Shown here one piece after another: positions 42,291-50,326 of a stretch of 64,000 bases of DNA. Under the pieces are notes generated by a model. The model worked only from the letters and a program-made list of their open reading frames with translations. It did no database searches and was not told the DNA's origin. The translations under genes and the position numbers were made by a program. Numbering within the stretch: position 1 is the stretch's first letter; each line of letters begins with the position of its first letter. This DNA comes from Mucilaginibacter yixingensis. Lineage in GTDB: Bacteria; Bacteroidota; Bacteroidia; Sphingobacteriales; Sphingobacteriaceae. Location of the stretch: contig NZ_CP160205.1 of the NCBI RefSeq assembly GCF_041080815.1, positions 5,293,929 through 5,357,928 of the forward strand. The letters run 5' to 3'.

Positions 42291-42481
42291 GACCTTTTTT
42301 GATTTTAAACAGCACAAAGTATTTTTTTAACAATGTTGATAACCCCAGATAGGTTTATACTGATGAAATGACAGCTTTAATGCAACCAGATAATTCTCAG
42401 CATTTTGAAAATGATTTGAAGAATGTGGAAATTTTTAAAATCAGTTTTTTATTCTGAAAAATAATCTCTATTATTGCAATC

Positions 42482-42522
42482 CGATTTTTACGGGCTAAAA
42501 ATCGCATTAAGAGCTAAAAATC
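42482..42522 (+). promoter_or_regulatory. Possible rplS autoregulatory leader
   Basis: The arm cgattttta (42482-42490) can pair with either taaaaatcg (42496-42504) or the second taaaaatc at 42515-42522, next to the ATG, so alternative folds would expose or hide the start site. This is inference from sequence alone. Confidence 0.35.
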
Positions 42523-42870
42523 ATGGATTTAGTAAAATTTGTTGAAGAGCAATCGGTAGAAAATAAGCAGGTTCCTTCATTTAAAGCTGGTGACACTGTA
42601 AGTGTACATTATAAAATTAGAGAAGGTAACAAGGAGCGTATCCAGGTTTACCAAGGTGTGGTTATACAGCGCAACAGCGTTGGTGCTAGCGAAACTTTCA
42701 CAGTTCGTAAAGTATCAAACGGCGTAGGTGTTGAGCGTATTTTCCCAATCAACTCTCCAAACATCGAGAAAATTGACGTAAACAGCTATGGTAAAGTACG
42801 TAGAGCTAAATTGTTCTATCTGCGCGCTCTTACCGGTAAAGCTGCCCGTATCAAATCAAAAAGAGTTTAA
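42523..42870 (+). CDS. rplS: 50S ribosomal protein L19
   Basis: A 115-residue ribosomal protein at the 30S-50S interface. The conserved blocks are KAGDTVSVHYKIREGNKERI, QVYQGVVIQRNSVG, and SPNIEKIDVNSYGKVRRAKL followed by FYLRALTGKAARIK. It is monocistronic, with a structured leader and terminators downstream. Confidence 0.98.
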   Translation: MDLVKFVEEQSVENKQVPSFKAGDTVSVHYKIREGNKERIQVYQGVVIQRNSVGASETFTVRKVSNGVGVERIFPINSPNIEKIDVNSYGKVRRAKLFYLRALTGKAARIKSKRV

Positions 42871-42879
42871 TTCTCTGCA

Positions 42880-42943
42880 ACACCCTCCGATTGCGGGTGT
42901 CAAAAATATTAAAGCCGCTGCCTGAAATAGGTTGCGGCTTTTT
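42880..42943 (+). terminator. Terminator hairpins after rplS
   Basis: A small hairpin acaccc / gggtgt (42880-42900) is followed by aaagccgc / gcggcttt (42911-42918 with 42934-42941) and a T-run. Confidence 0.8.
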
Positions 42944-43408
42944 GTTATGGCATTTGGTGATGCCTTTCTTCCGGTTGTTTATTGAGATTTACGGCTCATG
43001 TTTTGAACTAGCGGAGTGTTGTGCTAAAAGGTGCGTAAGGTAATGAATATGTCTCATGGATTCGGCTCCAGTGCGCAGGTGTTGGGATGAGTTAAGATCC
43101 CCTCTTGAGAGGGGGCGCGTTGAATGTGCGGCTGCAGGGTGTGTCATTTCGCACGCACAAAGGACACACCCCTCCACCCCTCTCAAGAGGGGAATCGCTC
43201 AGCCCTCGCTTTGTTCTCGTCTTTCCAATACTTGTGTGCTCCAGAGGAGCGAACTTTTTGTAGAAGATCGTTGATGAGATAGATCGAGCGCCGTAGGTGC
43301 GGCCAGTTGGGATTGCAGTTGGCAGCATGCTTGTTTGGGCTTTATGCGCCCTTCGACGAAGCTCAGGATGATACCCGGCGCGCTGGTGTTTGATCATTTC
43401 ACAAATAG
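42944..43408. repeat. Repeat-filled intergenic region between rplS and yebC
   Basis: It contains a family D element (43095-43197; gatcccctcttgagaggggg / cccctctcaagaggggaatc), a ctccagaggagcgaac module (about 43240-43310), and a family B fragment (about 43347-43375, cccttcgacgaagctcagga). No gene is supported here. Confidence 0.75.
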
Positions 43409-43440
43409 AAAAAGCGATAGGTTTCCCCATCGCTTTTTTA
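43409..43440. terminator. Terminator after yebC
   Basis: Stem aaaaagcgat / atcgcttttt (43409-43418 with 43429-43438), extended by inner agg/ccc. Serves the minus-strand gene. Confidence 0.85.
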
Positions 43441-43458
43441 TCTTTCGGACTAAAGTGA

Positions 43459-44184
43459 CTACTCGGCAATATTATAATAAACCGCCTGTACGTCGTCGTC
43501 TTCTTCCAGTTTGTCAATCAGCTTCATTACATCGGCTGCTTGCTCTTCGGTTACTTCTTTGAATGATTGGGCAACGCGCTCTAACTTGGCCGATTTGGTT
43601 TCGATACCCATCTCTTCCAATGTTTTCTGCATTTTGCCAAAATCCTCGTATGCGGTGTGGATCACAGCTTCTGCATTACCTTCTTCGTTGGCTTCAACAA
43701 AGAGGTCTTCCAGACCGCCGTCAATCAGTTCAAGCTCTAACTCTTCCAGGTCACGCTCGCCCGGATCAAAGCGAAATACAGCTTTGCGGGTAAAAATAAA
43801 ATCGAGCGAACCGGTTTTGCCCAACGCACCGTTAGTTTTGGTGAAATAACTGCGGACGTTGGCTACAGTACGGTTGGTGTTATCGGTAGCGGTTTCTACA
43901 AGTACAGCTACACCATGTGGGGCGTAACCTTCGTAAACAATCTCCTCGTAGTTGCTCGAGTCTTTGCTCGATGCACGTTTAATAGCAGCTTCAACACGGT
44001 CTTTCGGCATGTTTACTGCTTTGGCGTTTTGGACTACAGTACGCAAAGCCGAGTTTGTCTCAGGGTTCGGACCGCCGGATTTCACCGCCATTACAATCTC
44101 TTTACCTAAACGGGTAAACTGTACGGCCATCTTGGCCCAACGTTTAAACTTTCTTTCTTTACGGAATTCAAATGCTCTTCCCAT
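43459..44184 (-). CDS. YebC/PmpR family regulator
   Basis: A 241-residue YebC-type protein. Members act as DNA-binding regulators, and recent work implicates some in translation of proline-rich stretches. Key blocks are MGRAFEFRKERKFKRWAKMA, SGGPNPETNSALRTVVQNAK, MPKDRVEAAIKRAS and YEGYAPHGVAVLVE. Monocistronic and convergent with rplS. Confidence 0.95.
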   Translation of the reverse strand: MGRAFEFRKERKFKRWAKMAVQFTRLGKEIVMAVKSGGPNPETNSALRTVVQNAKAVNMPKDRVEAAIKRASSKDSSNYEEIVYEGYAPHGVAVLVETATDNTNRTVANVRSYFTKTNGALGKTGSLDFIFTRKAVFRFDPGERDLEELELELIDGGLEDLFVEANEEGNAEAVIHTAYEDFGKMQKTLEEMGIETKSAKLERVAQSFKEVTEEQAADVMKLIDKLEEDDDVQAVYYNIAE

Positions 44185-44189
44185 ATCTC

Positions 44190-44222
44190 AAGGCCCCCCG
44201 ATCCCCTAAAGGAGGAGGATTT
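44190..44222. repeat. Degenerate family D half-element
   Basis: ccgatcccctaaaggaggag resembles the arms at 46594 and 51036. It lies just upstream of yebC. Confidence 0.5.
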
Positions 44223-44346
44223 ATACTGCCAAGGGCAGTGTGTTTAATTATGTGATTAATATTAAGTTGCAAATTTAACTTACCCGGCTAAATAAACAAA
44301 CTATCATTTGTGGTATAATAGTTTCCCCTTTAGGGATATAAGTAGG

Positions 44347-45297
44347 CTAAATTACTGTTTTCAAATTCTCCAGCATGTCTGCCGTCATTTTAGGCAGATC
44401 AAATTCCAATTGCCAGCCCCAGTCGGTTTGTGCCTGGCTGTCGTCTATACTTTTGGGCCAACTGTCGGCAATGGCTTGCCGCGGATCATCCCCGGCATAG
44501 CTGATCTCAAAATCAGGCAGATGCTTTTTAATTTCATCGGCCAGTTGCGCGGGCGTAAAACTGATGCCACCCAGGTTGTAGCTGGAGCGGATGCAGATCT
44601 GCTGCGCCGGGGCATCCATCAGCGTTAGCGTAGCGCGGATGGCATCGTCCATATACATCATAGGCAGGGCTGTATTGGCCGAGAGGAAGCTCTCGTACCT
44701 GCCGTTCTTCAGCGCTTCGTGAAAAATATGTACCGCATAATCGGTAGTGCCGCCGCCGGGGTTTGCCCGCCAGCCAATCAAGCCGGGATAACGCAGACTG
44801 CGCACATCCAGTCCGTGCTTGCGATTATAATACTCGCACCAGCGTTCGCCGGCCAATTTGCTGAAGCCGTAGACGGTGTTGGGATCCATTACGCAATATT
44901 GCGGCGTATTATACTGTGGTGAGTGTGGCCCGAAAACCGCTATAGAGCTTGGCCAGAATACTTTCTTTACACCAAACTCTACGGCAAAATCAAGCACATG
45001 GATCAGGCCGGTCATATTCAGATCCCAGGCCATGCGTGGTTTTTGCTCGCCGACTGCCGATAAAATGGCCGCCAGCTGGTAAACCTGCGTGGGCTGATAC
45101 TTTTGAAAAATGTGATGCAGGTTGTCTTTGTCAAGCACGTTCACAAATTCAAAAGGCCCGCTGTAACGGATGGCATACGTAGGGTTGTTAATATCCGATG
45201 CAATAACCCGCTCCGTGCCATAGACACCTCGCAAAGCATTAACCAGCTCGGTCCCAATCTGGCCATTTGCTCCAATCACCAGTATCGTTTCGCTCAT
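44347..45297 (-). CDS. L-threonine 3-dehydrogenase, epimerase (SDR) type
   Basis: A 316-residue extended-SDR enzyme that oxidises L-threonine to 2-amino-3-oxobutyrate with NAD, in the cytosol. It has the NAD loop VIGANGQIGTELVNALRG, the family-specific VFWPSSIAVFGPHSP, and the Tyr-x3-Lys pair in VYGFSKLAGERWCEYY. The GGTTDYAVHIFHEAL segment is typical of the short-chain threonine dehydrogenases of Bacteroidota. A good promoter is divergent from the FkbM gene. Confidence 0.9.
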   Translation of the reverse strand: MSETILVIGANGQIGTELVNALRGVYGTERVIASDINNPTYAIRYSGPFEFVNVLDKDNLHHIFQKYQPTQVYQLAAILSAVGEQKPRMAWDLNMTGLIHVLDFAVEFGVKKVFWPSSIAVFGPHSPQYNTPQYCVMDPNTVYGFSKLAGERWCEYYNRKHGLDVRSLRYPGLIGWRANPGGGTTDYAVHIFHEALKNGRYESFLSANTALPMMYMDDAIRATLTLMDAPAQQICIRSSYNLGGISFTPAQLADEIKKHLPDFEISYAGDDPRQAIADSWPKSIDDSQAQTDWGWQLEFDLPKMTADMLENLKTVI

Positions 45298-45308
45298 GCG
45301 TATTTACC

Positions 45309-45316
45309 TAAGTTTG
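45309..45316 (+). promoter_or_regulatory. -7 promoter box for the FkbM gene
   Basis: TAAGTTTG fully matches the -7 consensus, 79 nt before GTG 45395. The -33 box is not clear. Confidence 0.4.
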
Positions 45317-45323
45317 TTATAAA

Positions 45324-45352
45324 CAAATTTATAAAATTGTGTAATAGTGCAA
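45324..45352 (-). promoter_or_regulatory. Promoter of the threonine dehydrogenase gene
   Basis: On the minus strand: TTG (45350-45352), an 18-nt spacer and TAAATTTG (45324-45331), both full matches to the Bacteroidota consensus, 26 nt before the ATG. Confidence 0.6.
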
Positions 45353-45394
45353 AAGGCCGGTTAGTAGAAGCCGCTAAAATTGATAAATTGCAAG

Positions 45395-46267
45395 GTGTTA
45401 AAAACCATCAAATATATTACGCAGCACCCCATAAGTGGTGCAAAGCCAATACGTAATATATGGGGGTTCATAAGGTGGCAAATTACATCGCGCTTACGTA
45501 AGGTGCCGGTTGTTTATCAGTTTACCTCTAAAAGTAAGCTGTGGGTTTGGAACGGATTAACAGGCGCTACGGGCAATGTTTATTGCGGCTTGCATGAGTT
45601 TGAGGATATGGCATTCTTGCTGCATTTTCTTCGAGAAGATGATCTGTTTGTTGATGTTGGGGCCAATATTGGTAGTTACACCGTATTGGCGTCTGCACAC
45701 GTTGGCGCAAGAACGGTATCTATTGAACCTGTGCCACAAACTTTTGGATATCTTCTGAAGAATATTGACCTGAATAATATAGCCGGTAAAGTGAGTGCGC
45801 TGAACGCTGGCGTGGGTAGCACAAAAGGGAGATTAAAATTTACCAATTTGCTTGATACCGGAAATCATGTAGTGGTTGATGATGCCGCTGATGGTGTATT
45901 TGTAGATATTAACAGCCTTGATGATATTTTGAAAGACAAAAACCCCACCATGCTAAAAATAGATGTTGAGGGGTTTGAAGCTGAAGTGCTAAAAGGATCG
46001 GCAGATGTTTTAAAGCAGGAGAGCCTGAAAGCAATTGTTATTGAACTTAATGGCTCTGGTAATCGGTACGGTTTTAATGATGATGGAATACATTTGGAAT
46101 TATTGAAAAATGGCTTTAAGTCTGTTAAGTATCTGCCATTTGAACGATGTGTTGTTGAAATTCCCCATAATAAAGAACATAATACTTTATATATCCGTAA
46201 CGATCGCTTTGTGAGGGCGAGGCTTATGGATAGCCCTAAAACAACCATAAAGGGCGTTTCTTTTTGA
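45395..46267 (+). CDS. FkbM family SAM-dependent methyltransferase
   Basis: A 290-residue O-methyltransferase, commonly modifying surface sugars. The SAM motif is LFVDVGANIGSYTVLASAHV, the acidic loop SIEPVPQTFGYLLKN, and the late FkbM block LKIDVEGFEAEVLKGS. No ATG gives a good start. GTG at 45395 gives LKTIKYITQHPISG, similar to other FkbM N-termini; TTG at 45380 is the alternative. The gene looks more AT-rich than its neighbours, which could mean recent transfer. Confidence 0.87.
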   Translation: MLKTIKYITQHPISGAKPIRNIWGFIRWQITSRLRKVPVVYQFTSKSKLWVWNGLTGATGNVYCGLHEFEDMAFLLHFLREDDLFVDVGANIGSYTVLASAHVGARTVSIEPVPQTFGYLLKNIDLNNIAGKVSALNAGVGSTKGRLKFTNLLDTGNHVVVDDAADGVFVDINSLDDILKDKNPTMLKIDVEGFEAEVLKGSADVLKQESLKAIVIELNGSGNRYGFNDDGIHLELLKNGFKSVKYLPFERCVVEIPHNKEHNTLYIRNDRFVRARLMDSPKTTIKGVSF

Positions 46268-46355
46268 TTGATATGCCATAACTTGCACATTGCCTGATGT
46301 GCTGATAACAATCCTTAACAAGGTGTAAACTTATAATATCCCTGTCTTTTTTCTT

Positions 46356-46386
46356 TCATCGACACAAAATCCCCGTTCACCGATAC
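46356..46386 (+). promoter_or_regulatory. 21-bp-spaced direct repeats (possible regulator site)
   Basis: TCATCGACAC (46356-46365) and TCACCGATAC (46377-46386) share 8 of 10 bases and are exactly 21 bp apart, two helical turns. This spacing is typical of LytTR-type or similar dimeric regulators. A related ACATCGATAA follows at 46385. Confidence 0.4.
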
Positions 46387-46427
46387 ATCGATAAAAAGCG
46401 CATTTTTTCCGCGCACATTTATATCAG

Positions 46428-46489
46428 CAAGAGCCGTTTCGAGATCAGTATGTGTTTGTGATTTGGTCGAAAAGGGTTAAAGGCTCTTG
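46428..46489 (+). ncRNA. Possible structured RNA upstream of a T9SS-sorted gene
   Basis: Nested stems are possible: caagagcc / ggctcttg (46428-46435 with 46482-46489), inside it tttcga / tcgaaa (about 46437-46442 with 46467-46472), and atca / tgat (about 46444-46447 with 46459-46462). A strong terminator follows directly. It could be a small RNA or a leader element; no known family was recognised. Confidence 0.35.
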
Positions 46490-46490
46490 T

Positions 46491-46524
46491 AAAAAGACCG
46501 GTTTTATGGTGGCCGGTCTTTTTT
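46491..46524 (+). terminator. Rho-independent terminator downstream of the candidate RNA
   Basis: An 11-bp stem (46491-46501 with 46513-46523, aaaaagaccgg / ccggtcttttt) with a T-run. It lies 223 nt after the FkbM gene and 158 nt before the next ATG, so it ends either the FkbM transcript or the RNA candidate. Confidence 0.8.
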
Positions 46525-46593
46525 ATTGGTTTTACTTGAAGGCGCTGCACATTAAACTATTTAACAATACCTCAAGCTGGTGAGGCCACTGCC

Positions 46594-46635
46594 CAAACCC
46601 CTCTCCGGAAGGACTCCTTTGGAGGAGATGATTTA
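46594..46635. repeat. Family D half-element
   Basis: aaacccctctccggaaggac and the ctcctttggaggagatgatt that follows, just before the T9SS gene. It matches the D family arms. Confidence 0.6.
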
Positions 46636-46681
46636 GGTGAGGCTGACTGTTTGTTTAAGAAATCTAAACTACTTAAACCAA

Positions 46682-48592
46682 ATGTTACGTAAATGCTGCT
46701 TATTGATGGGCTTGATGCTGGGTAGCAAGCTGGCTATGGCGCAATTGTGTACAGGGAGCCTGGGCGATCCGGTGGTGAACATAACCTTTGGATCGGGTAC
46801 TTCAACGCATGCTGCAGCCTTGGGGAGTGATTTTACCAGCTACACCTACTCATCGGCAGATTTCCCCATTGATGGTTCTTATACGGTAGAGAATACCACT
46901 GCCGGGGCCGGCGCAACCTGGTGGAGCACTACCGATCATACCGGCAACACCGGCGGCTACATGATGGTAGTTAACGCCAGCCTTTCAACAACAGACTATT
47001 TTTATAAAAGCACCATTACCGGCTTGTGCCCCGGTACCACTTATGAGTTTAAAGCCTGGGTGGTTAACTTGTTACGCTCGCGTGATATCAGTCCGCCCGA
47101 TATTACTTTTTTGATTGAAAAACCAGATGGTACGGTAATTAAAAGCCTTAACACGGGGTCTATACCGCTCACTACCGATGGCCCGCACTGGGTCCCCGAA
47201 GGCATGCTGTTTACCACGCCGGCCGGCGTGTCTGACATTGTGATCAGGATGCGTAACAACAGCTCGGGCGGAGCCCCGGCCAATGACCTGGCGCTTGATG
47301 ATATCACCTTCCGTCCCTGCGGCCCAATTATTACGTCCACTTTTGGAGCAACCAGCACAACTGCGTTGACGGGCTGTGCGGGCACCAATCAAACCTATAC
47401 GTTAAAAGGCGATCCGTCATCGGGCTATACCAATCCCGCGTATCAATGGCAGGTGCTCAATGCTGCCAGTGGCTGGACCGATATTCCCGGCGCTACTTCA
47501 ACCACCTATACGCTTAATTTTGCGCCAGCGGTAGCAGGCACCTATCAATATAGATTGGTAAGTGCAGAGGCCGATAAGATAGGTTCGGTTAATTGCCAGG
47601 TAGTATCCAACGTGCTGACGCTAACTATTAACAGTAGTGTGGCTACTGCGCCCACGGTTAATAGTCCGGTTTGTTATGGCGGTACCATTAATTTAAATGC
47701 AGTATCTGCGGATAACTATGAGTGGACGGGGCCCAATGGGTTCACGTCCAGCCAACAATCGCCGGCCATTACTAATGCCACCACGGCTAACTCGGGTACC
47801 TATCATTTAAAGACCACAAAAAATACTTGCGAGGCTAGTTTTGATGTGCCGGTAACAGTTAATCCACAGGTGGTTGCCACCGCATCAGCCGCTGCAACAA
47901 CCATTTGTCAGGGCGATCAAACCACACTGTCGGCAACCGGGGGTGGCAGTTATAGCTGGTCGCCTGCTACGGGCTTGTCAAATGCCAATGTGGCTAATCC
48001 GGTGGCTACTCCGGCGCAAACCACTACTTATACGGTTACCGTTACCAATGGCAGTTGCAGCAATACGGCCAGTGCTACCATAAATGTGATCCCCAAACCT
48101 ACGGTGGATGCGGGTGCGGATAAGAAGATCACCCAGGGGCAAAGCGTTACGCTGGATGGTAAGGCCACTTACGCAACCTATTACTGGACGCCCGCTGATT
48201 ACCTGAGCAATGCTAATATTTTAAACCCGATAGCCACGCCACCATCAGATATTACCTATACCCTGCACGCCGTCCCGGTAAATGGCTGTGGAACGGAGAT
48301 TACAGACAATGTTTTTGTGCGCGTGTATACCAAAGTAACCATCCCCAATACTTTTACGCCTAATGGCGATGGTAAGCACGATATCTGGGATATTGAAGGG
48401 CTGATTACTTACCCCACTTCAACCACGCAGGTGTTTAACCGCTACGGGAAAGTGGTTTTTGCCAGCACCGGCTACGCCCAACCCTGGGATGGCCGCATGA
48501 ACGGTGAGAACGTGCCCGAGGGAACTTATTACTACAAGATTGATTTGAAGAACGGTAATGTGTTTGCCGGATGGGTGGCGATTGTGCGGTGA
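46682..48592 (+). CDS. T9SS type B sorting domain-containing secreted protein
   Basis: A 636-residue protein exported by the Sec system (signal CCLLMGLMLGSKLAMAQ) and then across the outer membrane by type IX secretion. The N-terminal part (about 20-230) resembles a jelly-roll or binding domain. Two or three Ig-like/PKD-like domains follow (AGTYQYRLVSAEADK, NSGTYHLKTTKNTCE, TYTVTVTNGSCSNTA). The C-terminal gliding-motility-associated domain (about 550-636) has FTPNGDGKHDIWDIEG and VFNRYGKVVFASTGYAQPWD, with GTYYYKIDLKNGN at the end. ATG 46682 gives the signal peptide; the earlier GTG 46637 does not. Confidence 0.92.
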   Translation: MLRKCCLLMGLMLGSKLAMAQLCTGSLGDPVVNITFGSGTSTHAAALGSDFTSYTYSSADFPIDGSYTVENTTAGAGATWWSTTDHTGNTGGYMMVVNASLSTTDYFYKSTITGLCPGTTYEFKAWVVNLLRSRDISPPDITFLIEKPDGTVIKSLNTGSIPLTTDGPHWVPEGMLFTTPAGVSDIVIRMRNNSSGGAPANDLALDDITFRPCGPIITSTFGATSTTALTGCAGTNQTYTLKGDPSSGYTNPAYQWQVLNAASGWTDIPGATSTTYTLNFAPAVAGTYQYRLVSAEADKIGSVNCQVVSNVLTLTINSSVATAPTVNSPVCYGGTINLNAVSADNYEWTGPNGFTSSQQSPAITNATTANSGTYHLKTTKNTCEASFDVPVTVNPQVVATASAAATTICQGDQTTLSATGGGSYSWSPATGLSNANVANPVATPAQTTTYTVTVTNGSCSNTASATINVIPKPTVDAGADKKITQGQSVTLDGKATYATYYWTPADYLSNANILNPIATPPSDITYTLHAVPVNGCGTEITDNVFVRVYTKVTIPNTFTPNGDGKHDIWDIEGLITYPTSTTQVFNRYGKVVFASTGYAQPWDGRMNGENVPEGTYYYKIDLKNGNVFAGWVAIVR

Positions 48593-48615
48593 TATGCGAT
48601 AGACGTAGCAATTTT

Positions 48616-48714
48616 TGTCATTGCGAGGAACGAAGCAATCTCGTCGCATGCAATAGTCCTGCGACGAGATTGCTTCGCGCTCCATCCGTGCCCACAGCCC
48701 TGCTCGCAATGACA
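48616..48714. repeat. Family A inverted repeat
   Basis: Outer tgtcattgcgag / ctcgcaatgaca and inner cgaagcaatctcgtcgca / tgcgacgagattgcttcg pair. It lies between convergent genes. Confidence 0.9.
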
Positions 48715-48726
48715 TGAGGGTATGTC

Positions 48727-50319
48727 CTAAAAAATCTCTTTCAGATATCGATCCATCCGATCCAGGTCGATGGCATCGTTCAGATAGCCGATGTGCATAT
48801 CGGGCCGGATTAACATCGATTTATGCTGCCCTTTGTTGATCTCAAAAGCATCAAACACCTGCTGGTTTTTTTCTGATGGCGGGAGGTAGTAAAAATTGAT
48901 CAGTCCGGTATAATGCTGGGTGAGCCATTTGGCCACTATAAACAATTCTTCTTCTATCACCTTGCCCATTAGTATTAGAGTGAAGCCGGGTTTGGCGCAC
49001 CATTCATGCAGATCGGTAGTGATTTGTTTCTTTTCGTCGTAGATGGAAAGACAAGGCAGCCTGTCGCCTGCTTTAATGCTTTTGGCGTGACTAAGGTGCA
49101 GGCTGAGTTTGCTGTCGCGATAGTTGATGCCTGTTTGCGATACCGTTTTGAAGAATAGTTTTCTTACGCCGCCTTTATCCCAAACGTAATTCAGCAGCCT
49201 GATCATTACATGTTTCTTAAAGAAGCGCGATAGCGGATTACTGGACATAGCAAACTTGAACACCCTATCAGTAGAGTTAAGCAGCCTTTTGGCCACGGGC
49301 ATGCGTTCATCTGCATAGCTGTCCAATACGCGCGGTTTAGATTGGCCATTCACTACACCGGCCAGTTTCCAGGCCAGGTTATAGGCATCCTGTAAACCGG
49401 TATTCATTCCCTGTCCACCCACGGGCGAGTGGATGTGTGCCGCATCTCCAATCAGAAAGCATCGGCCTGATCTGAAATGCTCGGCCATGCGGTGATGTAG
49501 TTTGTAAGTGTCAATCCACCGGCAATCTGTAACTTCGAATGCCTGGCCTGTAATCTGCTTCAGCCAAGGCGTAACTTCTTCCAGAGAAAGCTCGTCCTCT
49601 CTATCTTGATATTGTTTAGGCAGACTGCCAACTATGCGGAAGTAATCAGGGTCGCCTGGTAAGGGGAAAAATCCAGCCAGGCCTTTGTCTGACAGGAATA
49701 ATCGCACCAGATCACTATCAAAATGGATATTCAGTTTGCCGTCAATCAGGTAGAACAGGTTTTTATAAGTATCGCCGCCAAAGGAAATATTTAGTTGCTT
49801 GCGTACCGGACTGCGTGCACCGTCGGCAGCAACCACCCAGTCGGCAGTGATGGTTTGAGATTCTCCATCGGCCTCAAGAACAACGGTGGCCTGCTCCCGG
49901 GTCTGACTAATAGACTCGAAAGTAGTGTTCCAATAAACTGGGCAACAGTTTTGGGTCAGATAATCTAACAACGCCCGTTCATTGCGCGATTGCGGATACA
50001 TCAGCACATAGGGATACGGCGTATCGGCACCCTCAACCTGGTCTAATCTTACCTGAGCGCGCGGTTCTCCATAAAGGCAAATCTCTACGCCCATGGCCGG
50101 CCGACCCTCTTGCTTTACTTTGTCGGCGATGCCCATCTGCCGGTAAATTTCCATGGAACGGGCTTGCACAGCCAGCGCTTTAGAGTGGGTGGTTGGTCCC
50201 TGCTTGCTATCAATAATTAGGGGTTGGATGCCGTAACGCAGCAACTGTGCGGCCATCATTAACCCCGACGGCCCCGCGCCAATAATGAGTACCTGTGTAT
50301 GTTGCGCGGTGATCTTCAT
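48727..50319 (-). CDS. FAD-dependent monooxygenase (PheA/TfdB type)
   Basis: A 530-residue class A flavoprotein monooxygenase. The dinucleotide fold is LIIGAGPSGLMMAAQLLRYG, the second motif WVVAADGARSPVRKQL, and the FAD motif FLIGDAAHIHSPVGGQGMN. The C-terminal thioredoxin-like domain (about 400-530) matches phenol-hydroxylase-like members. Such enzymes hydroxylate aromatic compounds using NAD(P)H and O2; the substrate here is unknown. It starts 7 nt after the RsmI-like gene on the same strand. Confidence 0.9.
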   Translation of the reverse strand: MKITAQHTQVLIIGAGPSGLMMAAQLLRYGIQPLIIDSKQGPTTHSKALAVQARSMEIYRQMGIADKVKQEGRPAMGVEICLYGEPRAQVRLDQVEGADTPYPYVLMYPQSRNERALLDYLTQNCCPVYWNTTFESISQTREQATVVLEADGESQTITADWVVAADGARSPVRKQLNISFGGDTYKNLFYLIDGKLNIHFDSDLVRLFLSDKGLAGFFPLPGDPDYFRIVGSLPKQYQDREDELSLEEVTPWLKQITGQAFEVTDCRWIDTYKLHHRMAEHFRSGRCFLIGDAAHIHSPVGGQGMNTGLQDAYNLAWKLAGVVNGQSKPRVLDSYADERMPVAKRLLNSTDRVFKFAMSSNPLSRFFKKHVMIRLLNYVWDKGGVRKLFFKTVSQTGINYRDSKLSLHLSHAKSIKAGDRLPCLSIYDEKKQITTDLHEWCAKPGFTLILMGKVIEEELFIVAKWLTQHYTGLINFYYLPPSEKNQQVFDAFEINKGQHKSMLIRPDMHIGYLNDAIDLDRMDRYLKEIF

Positions 50320-50326
50320 AACTATT

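Larger units (their letters stand above)
42024..42522. other. Intergenic region and rplS leader
   Basis: 499 bp between divergent genes. A B-like repeat occupies 42150-42290. The last 100 bp is AT-rich and holds the hairpin cgattttta / taaaaatcg (42482-42490 with 42496-42504). The 10-mer gctaaaaatc occurs twice (42494-42503 and 42513-42522), the second copy touching the rplS ATG. Confidence 0.7.

Noticed and set aside
42001..42333. Minus-strand frame between the LutB-like gene and rplS
   Set aside because: Largely made of the B-like repeat; low-quality composition.
43056..43274. Frame in the rplS-yebC gap
   Set aside because: Encoded by family D and related repeats.
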